The notes: generated by a model not told the origin, from the sequence alone. Positions 16,743 through 25,958 are shown, counted from the first letter of the stretch. The stretch: DNA of 64,000 nucleotides from Cytobacillus firmus (GCF_023657595.1 NZ_CP098323.1:2380001-2444000); one strand, 5' to 3'. Translations and numbers: made by a program.

Positions 16743-16776
16743 ACATGAACCTAAAATCAAAGGGAGGAAAAAGTTA

Positions 16777-17577
16777 ATGAATAGCAACGACAAAAAATGT
16801 GTGGATGTTAACGTATCTGCTCATATGGGCGAATGCGAAAATGTACCGGTACCTGTAGCCCCAACAACACCTGTAGGCACCAGAGTTTTGAGAGTTCCTG
16901 TAACACTTGCTGAAATAGCTGTAAGAACAAATATGGTGGCTAATATTAAATTTCCGGATCCTGTACTAGAAATTAAGGATATCAAAAAGAGAGTTAAAAT
17001 TATTCAATGCCGTTTACTGCTTCCTGGCATAACTGCTGGTTCTAATCCTTTTCAGGCTACGACCCTGAGATTATTTATAAAAGGTTTCGTTCGAAAAAAT
17101 ATTCAATATGCAACTCCGTGTTCTAATTCATCAGGTCAATGTGTTTCTTCTGAAATGCGTTCCTTAACAGTAGATGTGCCTTTTGAGTGTGTGACGACTA
17201 TCCCGAGCAACAGGTTTTTAACACCGCCACAGCTCCCATTTGTAAACACTCGACAAGAATTTGACTTTTTCAGGGAGCAAGAATTGGGTCATGGATATCC
17301 TGAAAAAGATCACCTTCTGTCCAGTGATCTTTCCCAATTCCACCAAGTGAGTACACAATTTTACAACCAGCTTCCTTATTGCGAATTAATTTCAAGTAAT
17401 ATCATTGAATGGGATGAAGCTATTGATAGGGAGAAATTGCCAGGTCATGCTCCATTTGAAGAAGGAGCTTTCCATGAAGTTGTAGAGAAAATGTTCTTGG
17501 AGTTCACAGTGAAAATCCTTCAAAATCAGCAAGTGCCTGTAACCGCAGTCGCTCCTCCCCCTACTCCACCGCTCTAG
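16777..17577 (+). CDS. SPOCS/CsxC-like spore-surface protein 1
   Basis: A 266-residue protein with one compact domain and no signal peptide. Landmarks shared with its three neighbours are VPVTLAEIAVRTNM, PDPVLEIKDIKKRVKIIQCRLLL, LRLFIKGFVRKNIQYAT and the closing EKMFLEFTVKILQNQQV. I associate this pattern with DUF3794/SPOCS-like exosporium proteins of the CsxC group; the family name is moderate confidence. Cysteines at the N terminus and in the middle suggest cross-linking. GGGAGGA precedes the ATG and a strong terminator follows. Likely mother-cell expressed. Confidence 0.75.
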   Translation: MNSNDKKCVDVNVSAHMGECENVPVPVAPTTPVGTRVLRVPVTLAEIAVRTNMVANIKFPDPVLEIKDIKKRVKIIQCRLLLPGITAGSNPFQATTLRLFIKGFVRKNIQYATPCSNSSGQCVSSEMRSLTVDVPFECVTTIPSNRFLTPPQLPFVNTRQEFDFFREQELGHGYPEKDHLLSSDLSQFHQVSTQFYNQLPYCELISSNIIEWDEAIDREKLPGHAPFEEGAFHEVVEKMFLEFTVKILQNQQVPVTAVAPPPTPPL

Positions 17578-17628
17578 TCAGGCCAATGTGAATCTATCTA
17601 ACTTTGGCGAGTGGCGATAGGATTCATT

Positions 17629-17672
17629 AGGCAGTATCATGAATTCCTCTGGAATCATGGTACTGCCTTTTT
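17629..17672 (+). terminator. Terminator after SPOCS-like gene 1
   Basis: AGGCAGTA-CATGA-TTCC pairs with GGAA-TCATG-TACTGCCT, followed by five T. Confidence 0.9.
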
Positions 17673-17811
17673 AAATACATTGCCCTGCAAAATATTATAT
17701 TCCCAATATAAAAAAATGACATAGATAAACATACATAGTCTTTAAAAGTTTAAAAATTAATACTTAAAGGAAAAAAAACGATTCCGCAAATGCCCATGGG
17801 CAACCGCCCAA

Positions 17812-17838
17812 ACATGGACGTTTATCATGCATAGGATG
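17812..17838 (+). promoter_or_regulatory. Sigma-K-type promoter of SPOCS-like gene 2
   Basis: AC (17812), 16 bases, CATAGGATG (17830-17838); only the last -10 base departs from consensus. GCATAGGAT is shared with the two promoters at 16.6-16.7 kb. Confidence 0.6.
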
Positions 17839-17866
17839 CAATATCTTGATTTTAGGAGGACCCCGA

Positions 17867-18643
17867 ATGTCAGATAAACATAAAGATCATAAAAAACATG
17901 ATTGCCAAGTAAAAACTACTCATTGTGAATGTGAAAGTCATGAACACCACCATCCGCAAGTATCTATTGGAAAAATAGTGGCAAAGGTTCCAGTTGTCCT
18001 AGCTGAACTTACACTTCAAATAAATGTGGATGCGGTTATAACCTTTCCAGAACCAGTGCTGGAAATTAAAGATATCAAAAAACATGTAAAACTAACTCAA
18101 TGCAGGTTGCTGCTCCCTACAAACAAGTTATTTATAAAAGGTTTTGTGAGGAAAAATATTCAATATGCAAGTCCGAGCCCGGAGATTGAACCCAGCACGC
18201 CGAAATCTGTTGCTTCCGATATTCATTCTTTCACGACAGATATTCCATTTCAGTGCATCACAGAGATTAAGAAGTTTTTAACTTGTCCTGTTATGCCTAA
18301 GACGAATAAACGCAATGAATTTGATTTCCTGGTTTCACAGCCTCTCCCATCAGGGTTCCCTGAAAAAGATGAATTGCAGTCAAATGATCTTTCCCAATTT
18401 CACCAGGAAAGCAAGCAATTTTACAATGAATTGCCTTTCTGTGAGTTAATTTCGAGTAAGATTATTGAATGGGATGAAGCAATTGATCGGGAGCCGCTGC
18501 CAACCTCATCTCCTCTGGGAGAGGGATATTTTACAAAAGTAGAAGAGAAAATGGTTCTTGATATTGACCTTAAAGTACTCCAAAACCAACAGATTCGTGT
18601 AGCTTCGACTACCAATGATGATTGCTGCGACTGCTGTGATTAA
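17867..18643 (+). CDS. SPOCS/CsxC-like spore-surface protein 2
   Basis: A 258-residue close paralog of the preceding gene, with VPVVLAELTLQINV, EPVLEIKDIKKHVKLTQCRLLLP, KLFIKGFVRKNIQYAS, DLSQFHQESKQFYNELPFCELIS and KVLQNQQIRV. The N terminus is His/Lys-rich (about 40 residues, HEHHHP) and the C terminus ends in a Cys cluster DDCCDCCD, both fitting metal binding or disulfide cross-linking in the coat. The start is ATG 17867, behind AGGAGG; an upstream in-frame start lies before the ribosome site. Co-transcription with the long acidic gene is likely (gap 73 bases). Confidence 0.75.
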   Translation: MSDKHKDHKKHDCQVKTTHCECESHEHHHPQVSIGKIVAKVPVVLAELTLQINVDAVITFPEPVLEIKDIKKHVKLTQCRLLLPTNKLFIKGFVRKNIQYASPSPEIEPSTPKSVASDIHSFTTDIPFQCITEIKKFLTCPVMPKTNKRNEFDFLVSQPLPSGFPEKDELQSNDLSQFHQESKQFYNELPFCELISSKIIEWDEAIDREPLPTSSPLGEGYFTKVEEKMVLDIDLKVLQNQQIRVASTTNDDCCDCCD

Positions 18644-18685
18644 GATTCTTACAGGAATCTCAAAGTAAGGAGGGGATTGGAGAGA

Positions 18686-18715
18686 ATGGTTTTCATGCCA
18701 ACATCTTCCATTTAA
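18686..18715 (+). CDS. Nine-codon upstream ORF with strong ribosome site
   Basis: AAGGAGGGG (18667-18675) serves an ATG at 18686 whose frame, MVFMPTSSI, stops at 18713-18715, one base before the ATG of the 791-codon gene. The long gene has no ribosome site of its own, so coupled re-initiation is suggested. Alternatively an indel separates the true start from the gene. Confidence 0.5.
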   Translation: MVFMPTSSI

Positions 18716-18716
18716 T

Positions 18717-21092
18717 ATGAATAATATGAACGATGCTTATAACCGAATTTATGGCTTCCATGAAAGAATACCTTCAACAGAAGGACGGGGCAATAAACCT
18801 GATCCTCTCTTTTTTTCGCAGAAGGATCAGAGAAATAATCAGGATAATAAAAATAATCCCAAGATTATGGATCCCCTGAATAACCAGGTGTTGAAAACCA
18901 AGGAGCGGACATCTGCTCCTGGGAATTCATCAAGCAAAAGTGGATCTAAACCTTTAATATTCCCGTCGCCAAAGATAGAAGCACAGCAGTTAATTCGTCG
19001 CAGTCCGAAAGATTCAATAGAAACAAACAAAAATAAAGCGCCAAAAAATAAAGAAATTAATGAGAAAAAGAAGAGCCAAAAAAATGGAGTGAAAAAGAAC
19101 TTATCAGACAAATCCTGGATAGATAACGAGAAAAGAGCCTCTTACATGCTGACTCCATTCTCTCCAATGCTTTCCTGGTCTCCAACAGTCCCTGAAAAAA
19201 ATTCAGCCGTAAAAACTCAGTTCTTTTTAAAGGATATGTCTGCATCTGACGGATTTGATGAAGTTTTTTCAAATTTAAAGCTGAATGATCGTCAGTTTTT
19301 TCATGATGAAAAACGGACAGAGGATTCTCCCTCCATTGAGGAATCGCTTCCTTATTCAGTCGAATTTATGGCTGATAAAAGTATTGGAAACAGTAAAGAA
19401 CATAACGATAGTTCACTATTAGAGCAACAATTTCTTTTGATGCTGCAAGGAAAAGAAGCAGGAAGATTGGAGAATTCAGATACTGCCGTAGAAAGATTAT
19501 CTTTTTTTGAAAATAAACTAGCCAGCGAAGTGGAATCAGATACGCAGGATTATTTAGCTGCTCCTACAGAGGAGGAACTTCCCCTTGTGGAAAAATTTTT
19601 CTCAATGCTTTATGAATCCTCCTCTGAGGAAGTACTTCGATCTCTATATAATCATCCCCTTTCGCAGCAGGATGAAGTTTTTTCAATGATGTCAGATTTG
19701 TATTCAGAACAAGAAGAATCCTCTGCAGAGAAGAATGACTCTCTTGACACTTATCTAATGGGTGATGAAGAATCATCTGCTGTAAAAGAAATAAATCATG
19801 TAAATACCCTTGATGCTAATGAAGAAACATCCTCATTTGACGGCCTTCAGCCAGATGAAAAAGACCTGCACATATCACAGGATGAAGTGTATCTTGAGAC
19901 TGATGAATCCGGACTGCCAGAAGATAATGACTTGGCCCCATATAAAGGCGAATTCTCATCCCTATTGGAAAAAGCCTATTCAATACTAGAGAATTTAGAT
20001 TCAGAAAATAATGTTCTAGGTTTCCATGGGGATGATGATAAAGACCAATCTTTAAAAATGCAAGAAACATTTTCGAGTATACTCCAAATAGCCCATGAGT
20101 CAAAAAAGAAGAACAAAAATATGATTGCAGATTCTGGTGATAATCTCAAAAAGGTCTCAGACTTGCTTGAAAGTTTTTCTCGCATCCTTAATTCTGAAAA
20201 TGAAGAAATATCTTCAGAAATTAAAAATCTGGGTATTGCAGATAATGAGTTACCTTCATGCGAGCTTGAGTCCGAATGTCAGGATAGTTCATGTTATTCA
20301 GCTTTAGAGGAATCAAAAAATGCTGAGTTTCTGGGTATAAATGAGGAAAAATTCTTTTTGGATCTTGAAGAGTCTTCCTCTCATCCAGAATCCTATTATG
20401 GGGATTATGTAGAATCATCATCAGAAGTTACAGAAAGTACCGGCGAATCCACTGCTCTTGAGGATGTTTTTGATCGGAAACTCTGTCCTGACGAATCGAG
20501 CAAAGAAGATCAATGCCTTGCAGCTCACATTAAGAGATGCTTGCCGAAAGTCTTAATGCCGACGGTGAAAATACCCGTTCTTGTGGAAAAGCTGAACATT
20601 GAATTAGATATTTTTGATGCCTTCCCTATCCATTTGCCAATTAAGAACATCACCAAATTGGAATGGTCCGTTCAAACACTGGAAACGAATGTTATTCTCC
20701 CTTCAAGTGTTATATTTTTAAAAGGGACACTTATAGCAGATCTTGAATATGAAGATAATGCTGCTGGAGGTTCTCTTCATACAATTAAAATACCTGTAAA
20801 ATGGGATAAAACAGCAGATGCGGATTGGCTCTACCCTCCACAAATGCCAATAGCGAGCTTCCAAAAGGAATATACTTTTAAGACAGATGACGGTCATGGG
20901 ATAACTTCACATTATGAAGCCGCTCAGTATTTTTCAGAAAAAATAGAAGCCCAATTACAAAGTATTCATTTTGTATGGCACAATGACATCCTGGAGAATG
21001 AAATAACAGAGATCGATATTCAGGGAAGAGCTATTCTGGAAATTGATTTACTGCAGAAACAGTATGTAGATCTTAATCCAGCTAATAAATAA
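18717..21092 (+). CDS. Long acidic protein with C-terminal SPOCS-like domain
   Basis: A 791-residue protein in two parts. Residues 1 to about 600 are low-complexity and acidic, rich in Ser, Glu and Asp with many ESS/EESS clusters and no stable fold apparent. Residues about 610-790 (CLPKVLMPTVKIPVLVEKLNIELDIF, INLPIKNITKLEW-like strand, VIFLKGTLIADLEY, WLYPPQMPIASFQKEYTF, AILEIDLLQKQYVDL) match the single domain of the neighbouring surface proteins. The acidic part could be a spacer or brush projecting from the spore surface and, being Ser-rich, an O-glycosylation target (inference). Translation appears coupled to a nine-codon ORF. Confidence 0.72.
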   Translation: MNNMNDAYNRIYGFHERIPSTEGRGNKPDPLFFSQKDQRNNQDNKNNPKIMDPLNNQVLKTKERTSAPGNSSSKSGSKPLIFPSPKIEAQQLIRRSPKDSIETNKNKAPKNKEINEKKKSQKNGVKKNLSDKSWIDNEKRASYMLTPFSPMLSWSPTVPEKNSAVKTQFFLKDMSASDGFDEVFSNLKLNDRQFFHDEKRTEDSPSIEESLPYSVEFMADKSIGNSKEHNDSSLLEQQFLLMLQGKEAGRLENSDTAVERLSFFENKLASEVESDTQDYLAAPTEEELPLVEKFFSMLYESSSEEVLRSLYNHPLSQQDEVFSMMSDLYSEQEESSAEKNDSLDTYLMGDEESSAVKEINHVNTLDANEETSSFDGLQPDEKDLHISQDEVYLETDESGLPEDNDLAPYKGEFSSLLEKAYSILENLDSENNVLGFHGDDDKDQSLKMQETFSSILQIAHESKKKNKNMIADSGDNLKKVSDLLESFSRILNSENEEISSEIKNLGIADNELPSCELESECQDSSCYSALEESKNAEFLGINEEKFFLDLEESSSHPESYYGDYVESSSEVTESTGESTALEDVFDRKLCPDESSKEDQCLAAHIKRCLPKVLMPTVKIPVLVEKLNIELDIFDAFPIHLPIKNITKLEWSVQTLETNVILPSSVIFLKGTLIADLEYEDNAAGGSLHTIKIPVKWDKTADADWLYPPQMPIASFQKEYTFKTDDGHGITSHYEAAQYFSEKIEAQLQSIHFVWHNDILENEITEIDIQGRAILEIDLLQKQYVDLNPANK

Positions 21093-21110
21093 TTTATATT
21101 CCTAATTAAT

Positions 21111-21136
21111 AAGGGCGCCTGAAAAGGCACCCTTTC
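21111..21136. terminator. Bidirectional terminator between convergent genes
   Basis: AAGGG-GCCT-gaaa-AGGC-CCCTT, four/five-base blocks flanked by AT-rich runs. Confidence 0.7.
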
Positions 21137-21141
21137 TAAAT

Positions 21142-21909
21142 TTATCTGCGTCGAGTAATTTTTTTAAATCTTTCGACCATAGATCCTGCACTTGCAGGGC
21201 CATTTGGAGATGGTTCGGCCACTTGTTGTTTTTGAGACAATTTAAGGAAAAGCTGAACATTCATTTTTTCAGTAATCTTGTTAAAACGTCCCCAATTATC
21301 AAAATCACTTAGAATGTCCCACTGGTCAACGAAAGATGCAAGCAGTTTGCATTTAATTGGCTCATTATTTACTTCAAAGGTAATAGAACCAAAATTACAG
21401 CGATCTGCACTCATTCCATCCTTCGAAATCTCCCTGATTTCCAAGTTACCGCTGTTCTTGCTGCTGAATGGATCCTCGAAAGGAAAAGCAACAGGGTTGA
21501 TAACATCAACAAATTCAAAACATCTAAAAGGTACATTTACACTATAATCCCTTACACAGCTTCCACCGTCAACATATTGAATATTTTTGTGCACATATCC
21601 TTCTACGAAAAGTTTTACTCTAAATGGATCTGAAAAGTCCGGTGTAGCCTTACATTGTGTTAAATGAACATTCTTTCTGATATTTTTAATATCAGACGCA
21701 AAAGTAGGCAGGTGAATATCGGCTTCTACGAGCGTTTCCATGACAACATCTGCCAAAACAACTGTTTCCTCAGTGCCGCCAATTAGAAACGTGTCAACGT
21801 CACAGCCAGTGCTGCGAGATTTTACTTGGTCGCTTGGAGGCATTGGTGGGCATGCTTTATGATCATTGCATCCACAGCCATGTCCAGTATTGTTTTTCAT
21901 ACATTCCAC
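21142..21909 (-). CDS. SPOCS/CsxC-like spore-surface protein 3
   Basis: A divergent member of the same family (255 residues). It starts with a Cys/His-rich tail (GHGCGCNDHKACPP), then VVLADVVMETLVEADIHLP, SDIKNIRKNVHLTQCKA, VKLFVEGYVHKNIQYVDGGSC, YSVNVPFRCFEF and MNVQLFLKLSQKQQVAE, aligning block for block with the others. The end is basic (RFKKITRRR). The start may be ATG 21909 or ATG 21900; AAGGAG spacing favours 21900. Transcribed alone, convergent with the long acidic gene. Confidence 0.72.
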   Translation of the reverse strand: MECMKNNTGHGCGCNDHKACPPMPPSDQVKSRSTGCDVDTFLIGGTEETVVLADVVMETLVEADIHLPTFASDIKNIRKNVHLTQCKATPDFSDPFRVKLFVEGYVHKNIQYVDGGSCVRDYSVNVPFRCFEFVDVINPVAFPFEDPFSSKNSGNLEIREISKDGMSADRCNFGSITFEVNNEPIKCKLLASFVDQWDILSDFDNWGRFNKITEKMNVQLFLKLSQKQQVAEPSPNGPASAGSMVERFKKITRRR

Positions 21910-22291
21910 TCCTTATAATTTTTTGTCAACTAAAATTTAAAGTGCAATACCGAAAATAGTATTTTGCCTTAAATTTTTGACTTACTTATATATATGTCTA
22001 ATGTTTATAAAAGGAATGGACTAGTGCCGATGGGTATTAATCTATTTTTTAAAATACTCATAGACTTTTCGTTCGTTTTGTTTAGCTTCCTTTTTATTAT
22101 ATCCCCCTATCAGGGTTTCGGATTAAACCATTAATATTTAGCTTTTATTAAACGGTCCCTTATTCTCACAATAATTGCTTTTTCATCATATATTAAAAAC
22201 GAAATGAAAAATGTTTAATTCTAGTTAATTCTAGTATTGAAATGGCGTCAAGTGCAGCAGGAATGCAATCTCAATCAATACTTTTAATTTC

Positions 22292-22325
22292 ACTAAAGAT
22301 GTAATTTTGTTATTTCATCTTTAGT
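22292..22325 (+). other. Hairpin in the leader of the CgeB-like gene
   Basis: ACTAAAGATG (22292-22301) and CATCTTTAGT (22316-22325) form a perfect ten-base stem 18 bases before the ATG. There is no T tract. Otherwise the 21910-22343 gap shows nothing I can name. Confidence 0.45.
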
Positions 22326-22343
22326 AACTTTGGGTGATTATTT

Positions 22344-23309
22344 ATGAGAATCCTATTTATTACTTCAGGATATAAAGGCATTTATGACTGGTTTGAATCA
22401 TGGATTCATACTGAATTAATAAAAGACCATCAGGTGACTTTTTATACTTTTAGTCAGGGATTAAAAGATTTTGAAACGATTATACAAAATTTTAAACCAG
22501 AGCTTGCCTTAACAATCGTTGGCTACAAATTACCAAAAATAATAATTCAACTTCTAAATCAATATGGAATTAAAACTTCACTATGGCTGACAGAAGATCC
22601 CTATAATTTGGATCGTTCCATAGGCCTCATTAACGATTTTGAATATTTATTTACAATTGACACCGCAGCTCTTGAATATTATCAAAAAATAGGGCATAAG
22701 AAAGCTTACCACTTGCCGCTTGCTGCAAACACCGATGTTTTTAATCCCCAAAAGGTTGAAGAAGAATTCAAAAGTGATATTTGTTTCGTTGGTTACCCAT
22801 ATCCTGACCGTTTGAAAATTTTGGAATTTCTTTTGCTAAATACATCTTACAAGATTAGTGTTGTTGGAAATTGGAGCCGCTATTTACGAAATTATAGGCA
22901 AAATAAAAACCTAATAATCAATGAAGGATGGGTAGAACCTCCAAAAGTAGCAGACTATTATAACGGAGCCAAAATAGTACTTAATTCTCATCGGCCATCA
23001 AATTTGCGGCAAAACAAGAATAAGCTAGGAATTGTCGGAAAAACCATCAATAATCGTACATTTGATGTGGCGGCTTGTGCAGCATTTCAGCTTATAGAAT
23101 TTAAAGAAGATTTAGCAAACCATTTTGTTGAAAATAAAGAAATCGTAGCATTTAGAGATATGGAAGAACTAGTTGATAAGATTCATTATTATATGGCAGC
23201 TGATATAGAACGGACAAATATTGCAAATAAAGCCCGAGATCGTGTGTTAAAAGAACATACCTTTCAGCATAGGATCGATAAAATGCTTTCCCTAATTGGT
23301 AATTTCTAA
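22344..23309 (+). CDS. CgeB-like glycosyltransferase (GT4-type, DUF3880)
   Basis: A 321-residue GT-B enzyme like the spore maturation protein CgeB: N-terminal MRILFITSGYKGIYDWFESW, TSLWLTEDPYNLD (DUF3880-type), YHLPLAANTDVFNP, CFVGYPYPDRLKILEFL, INEGWVEPPKVADYYNGAKIVLNSHR and the donor-site end NNRTFDVAACAAFQLIEF. In B. subtilis cgeAB acts in the outermost spore layer. It likely transfers a nucleotide-activated sugar to a surface protein or glycan from the mother-cell cytoplasm. First gene of the decoration island; followed 73 bases later by a sulfotransferase gene on the same strand. Confidence 0.85.
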   Translation: MRILFITSGYKGIYDWFESWIHTELIKDHQVTFYTFSQGLKDFETIIQNFKPELALTIVGYKLPKIIIQLLNQYGIKTSLWLTEDPYNLDRSIGLINDFEYLFTIDTAALEYYQKIGHKKAYHLPLAANTDVFNPQKVEEEFKSDICFVGYPYPDRLKILEFLLLNTSYKISVVGNWSRYLRNYRQNKNLIINEGWVEPPKVADYYNGAKIVLNSHRPSNLRQNKNKLGIVGKTINNRTFDVAACAAFQLIEFKEDLANHFVENKEIVAFRDMEELVDKIHYYMAADIERTNIANKARDRVLKEHTFQHRIDKMLSLIGNF

Positions 23310-23382
23310 TTTGGTCATGCAGAATACATTAGGTAATAAATTTATAAACATTTTATAATACTCCAAAAAGGAGCTGTTGACT

Positions 23383-24045
23383 TTGGAAAAGAAGAGCAAA
23401 CTTTTCCTAGTTTTATGCCTTCATCGTTCAGGCTCTAGTGCAACGGCAGGTGTTATGCACCTTTTAGGAATTCATATGGGAGATAAACTCCTGACATCAT
23501 CCCCTTATAATCCAAAGGGCCATTTTGAGAATATGGAGTTTGTGACTATCAATCAAGAAATTCTGCAAACTGCCAAAGCTTCATGGAACAATCCTCCTAT
23601 TAACAAGAAAATAGAAGCTAAAATTTATACATTATCTAAAATGCGAGCTTTTCTTTCTGAAAATATAAAACCTGTTTGGGGAATTAAGGATCCCAGAACA
23701 TTATTTACTTTTGAAGTTTGGAAACCATTATTAGAAGAAGTGGCTGACATTACTTATGTATTTATACATCGGCCATTTGAAGCTTCGGTCCGTTCAATGG
23801 CAAATCGTGATCGTAAGGGAACTGGTAATGCATCGCTAATTTTAACTCCATATTTAAAAAACCTTTATCATTACCGGCATACCTTTGGGCTGCCTGCTGA
23901 AACAATTATTGATGTCTATTATGAGGACATGTTAAAAAACCCCGAGCCTTATGTTAGAAAGTTCAATGAAAAAATCGGAAATTCTCCAGGTTACCGACTT
24001 AAGGAGGTTAAAAATTTTTTAGATAAGGATTTAAAAAATTTCTGA
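23383..24045 (+). CDS. Sulfotransferase family protein (1)
   Basis: A P-loop sulfotransferase of about 220 residues. The 5'-phosphosulfate loop is LCLHRSGSSATAGVMHLLG (residues 11-29), GIKDPRTLFTFEVW follows near 108, and the 3'-phosphate element is VFIHRPFEASVRSMANRD. It would move sulfate from PAPS to a hydroxyl of a glycan or protein. The start is taken as TTG 23383, nine bases after AAGGAG; TTG 23377 is too close. Transcribed with the CgeB-like gene. Acceptor unknown. Confidence 0.82.
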   Translation: MEKKSKLFLVLCLHRSGSSATAGVMHLLGIHMGDKLLTSSPYNPKGHFENMEFVTINQEILQTAKASWNNPPINKKIEAKIYTLSKMRAFLSENIKPVWGIKDPRTLFTFEVWKPLLEEVADITYVFIHRPFEASVRSMANRDRKGTGNASLILTPYLKNLYHYRHTFGLPAETIIDVYYEDMLKNPEPYVRKFNEKIGNSPGYRLKEVKNFLDKDLKNF

Positions 24046-24144
24046 CAAATAGGTATTTCTCTTTAAAGTTACTTTTAACCCTTCTCCTTTCAGGGTAAAT
24101 CTTAATAGTAAGTAATATGAAATCCAAAATAAAAAAACACCTTT

Positions 24145-24470
24145 TCAAAGGAGGCCACTGAAAATCTGCCGATTTTTTGGTTTTCCTGGGGAGACCTGAA
24201 AGAAAAAAGCCTGCTTATTCGTTTTTATTTGGAATAAGCCCGGCTTTTTTCTTGTTTTCAGTTCTCTTTTTACTTTATATTTACCCAATTGCTTAAGTAT
24301 TCTTTTTAGATTGACCGTAAATATGATCATGGCGCCTTGTAATTCCAGGCCAATTAGATCCGAGGGTGTGGTACCTTCATACCCGTGTCTGTGTTTTTAA
24401 TCTGAATACGCTACATCACCGATCACTGCTTCAAACTGTAGAAAACAAAGAACAGCAGTTTCCCTCACAA
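24145..24470 (-). pseudogene. Probable decayed transposase fragment
   Basis: Minus-strand frames read AVIGDVAYSD-stop-KHRHGYEGTTP-DLIGLELQGAMIIFTVNLKRILKQLGKYK, which resembles the C-terminal end of an IS1182/IS4-like transposase with an internal stop and no upstream part. The resemblance is by eye and uncertain. It occupies the 24046-24716 gap together with a terminator and a dispersed repeat. Confidence 0.35.
24203..24250. terminator. Long bidirectional hairpin
   Basis: AAAAAAGCC-GCTTATTC pairs with GAATAAGC-GGCTTTTTT with one mismatch region; typical two-way terminator. Confidence 0.65.
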
Positions 24471-24533
24471 AAAGCAAGGAATTCTGCAGTTCCAGTTAGG
24501 CTAGGTTAAAAGTTATTAGATAAGTAGCACTAG

Positions 24534-24624
24534 GTTGATTGGAGCGGAAGGTGCGAGACTCCTGCGGGAGCAGCGGGACAGGTGAGCCCGGCGGAAAGCG
24601 GGCATCCTGTAGTGGAAATCAACC
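24534..24624. repeat. Dispersed Bacillaceae repeat, compact copy
   Basis: GTTGATTGGAGCGGAAGGTG starts and AGTGGAAATCAAC ends this 91-base element; the interior has CTCCTGCGGGAGCAGCGGG and GGCGGAAAGCGGGC. Same family as 2530-2717 and 63512-63553. Confidence 0.7.
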
Positions 24625-24716
24625 GGCTAATATAATAAAGGCTATCCTTTAAGAGCTTTCTTTCAAAGGCGGTGTTTTTTATCTATTATGACAAAACATA
24701 ATTCTAATATTTTTTA

Positions 24717-25592
24717 TTATTCACTCCTCTTTGCAACTATTCCTCTAAGAAAATACAATACTTCTTTTTCGAGGTCCTCTCGCTGTAATGCAAATTCAAT
24801 AATGGTTTTAAGGTATCCAAGTTTGTCGCCAATATCATAACTCTTACCATTAAAAACATGAGCATATACTGGCTCATATTTAAGCAGAGCTGAAATGGCA
24901 TCAGTTAACTGAATTTCATTCCCAACACCTGGTTCTTGATTTTCTAACAGATTAAATATCTTAGGAGTAAGGATGTATCTTCCAAAAATAGCTAAATTGG
25001 ATGGTGCTTGTTCTTGGGAAGGCTTTTCAATTAAACTTTGAATATTATAAACTGGTCCGTTTTCCTTTTCAACATCAACAATTCCGTATTTATGCACATC
25101 TGTTTTATCAACACACTTAATACCTATGATAGAATTCTGACATTTGTCGTACAACTCCATCATGTCCTTTAGGCAGGATTTTTTTTCTTCCACAAGAGTA
25201 TCTCCAAGTAAAACAGCAAAAGGTTCATTTCCAATAAACTTTCTTGCACACCATATTGCATGTCCTAATCCATTAGGCTCACTTTGACGGATATAATGAA
25301 TATTGGCTAACTGTGAAATCTTCCTAATTTCTCTTAATTCTTCTAGTTTTCCTTTTTTACTTAAAGTCTCCTCCAATAAAAAAGAAGAATCAAAATGATC
25401 CTCAATTGCTTTTTTCTCTTTCCCTGTAACAATAATGATGTCTTTTATGCCTGACTCCACTGCTTCCTCAATAATATACTGGATCGTTGGCTTATCAATA
25501 ATAGGCAGCATTTCTTTAGGCAAAGCCTTCGTTAACGGCAATAGCCTTGTTCCAAGACCAGCTGCAGGAATAACCGCCTTTCTAACTTTCAC
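24717..25592 (-). CDS. gtaB: UTP-glucose-1-phosphate uridylyltransferase
   Basis: A GalU/GtaB enzyme of about 291 residues: VRKAVIPAAGLGTRLLPLTKALPKEMLPI with the GLGTR-K nucleotide site, IQYIIEEAVESGIKDIIIVTG, LLGDTLVE and the sugar-site GVGNEIQLTDAI. It makes UDP-glucose, the source for the UDP-glucuronate/UDP-xylose genes at 51-54 kb and for glycosyltransferases here. The start is set at GTG 25592, where family similarity begins; an ATG 27 bases upstream is in frame. A B. subtilis-like cell would have another copy, so this one may be dedicated to spore-surface sugar. Confidence 0.93.
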   Translation of the reverse strand: MKVRKAVIPAAGLGTRLLPLTKALPKEMLPIIDKPTIQYIIEEAVESGIKDIIIVTGKEKKAIEDHFDSSFLLEETLSKKGKLEELREIRKISQLANIHYIRQSEPNGLGHAIWCARKFIGNEPFAVLLGDTLVEEKKSCLKDMMELYDKCQNSIIGIKCVDKTDVHKYGIVDVEKENGPVYNIQSLIEKPSQEQAPSNLAIFGRYILTPKIFNLLENQEPGVGNEIQLTDAISALLKYEPVYAHVFNGKSYDIGDKLGYLKTIIEFALQREDLEKEVLYFLRGIVAKRSE

Positions 25593-25865
25593 TATTCTAA
25601 ACACCTCCATTTGAAACAAACCTTACTTAGTTTAGATTATGGACTTATACTTCCTTTTGGCACGGCTCATGTACTACATTCATAATTTGGGTATGAGCGA
25701 TAGTAGCAAATGAGACAAGCACTAAATTTAATTTACTATGATTAACATAAAAATTCTTAGAGCCTGTTTCAAAGTAACTAAACAATGAGGCTGCAAAATA
25801 AATAACCACAAAATGAGATTCTAAAGAGGTTTAAAAAAGGGCACTATATAATCTGTCCAACCATA

Positions 25866-25893
25866 ACAAATTAAAGCCTTTGTTCATATCCTA
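25866..25893 (+). promoter_or_regulatory. Sigma-K-type promoter of the first MT-GT fusion
   Basis: AC (25866-25867), 17 bases, CATATCCTA (25885-25893), a full -10 match. The predicted start is about 59 bases before the ATG. The rest of the 25593-25958 gap shows nothing I can assign. Confidence 0.6.
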
Positions 25894-25958
25894 TAAAGAA
25901 GTAGCATGTCTAAAAGAGATTTTGTATTTGATATAACTTATATAAGAAAGGAGAAGTT

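Noticed and set aside
24121-24470. Intact insertion sequence
   Set aside because: Only a short transposase-like tail with an internal stop remains; no terminal inverted repeats or target duplication seen.
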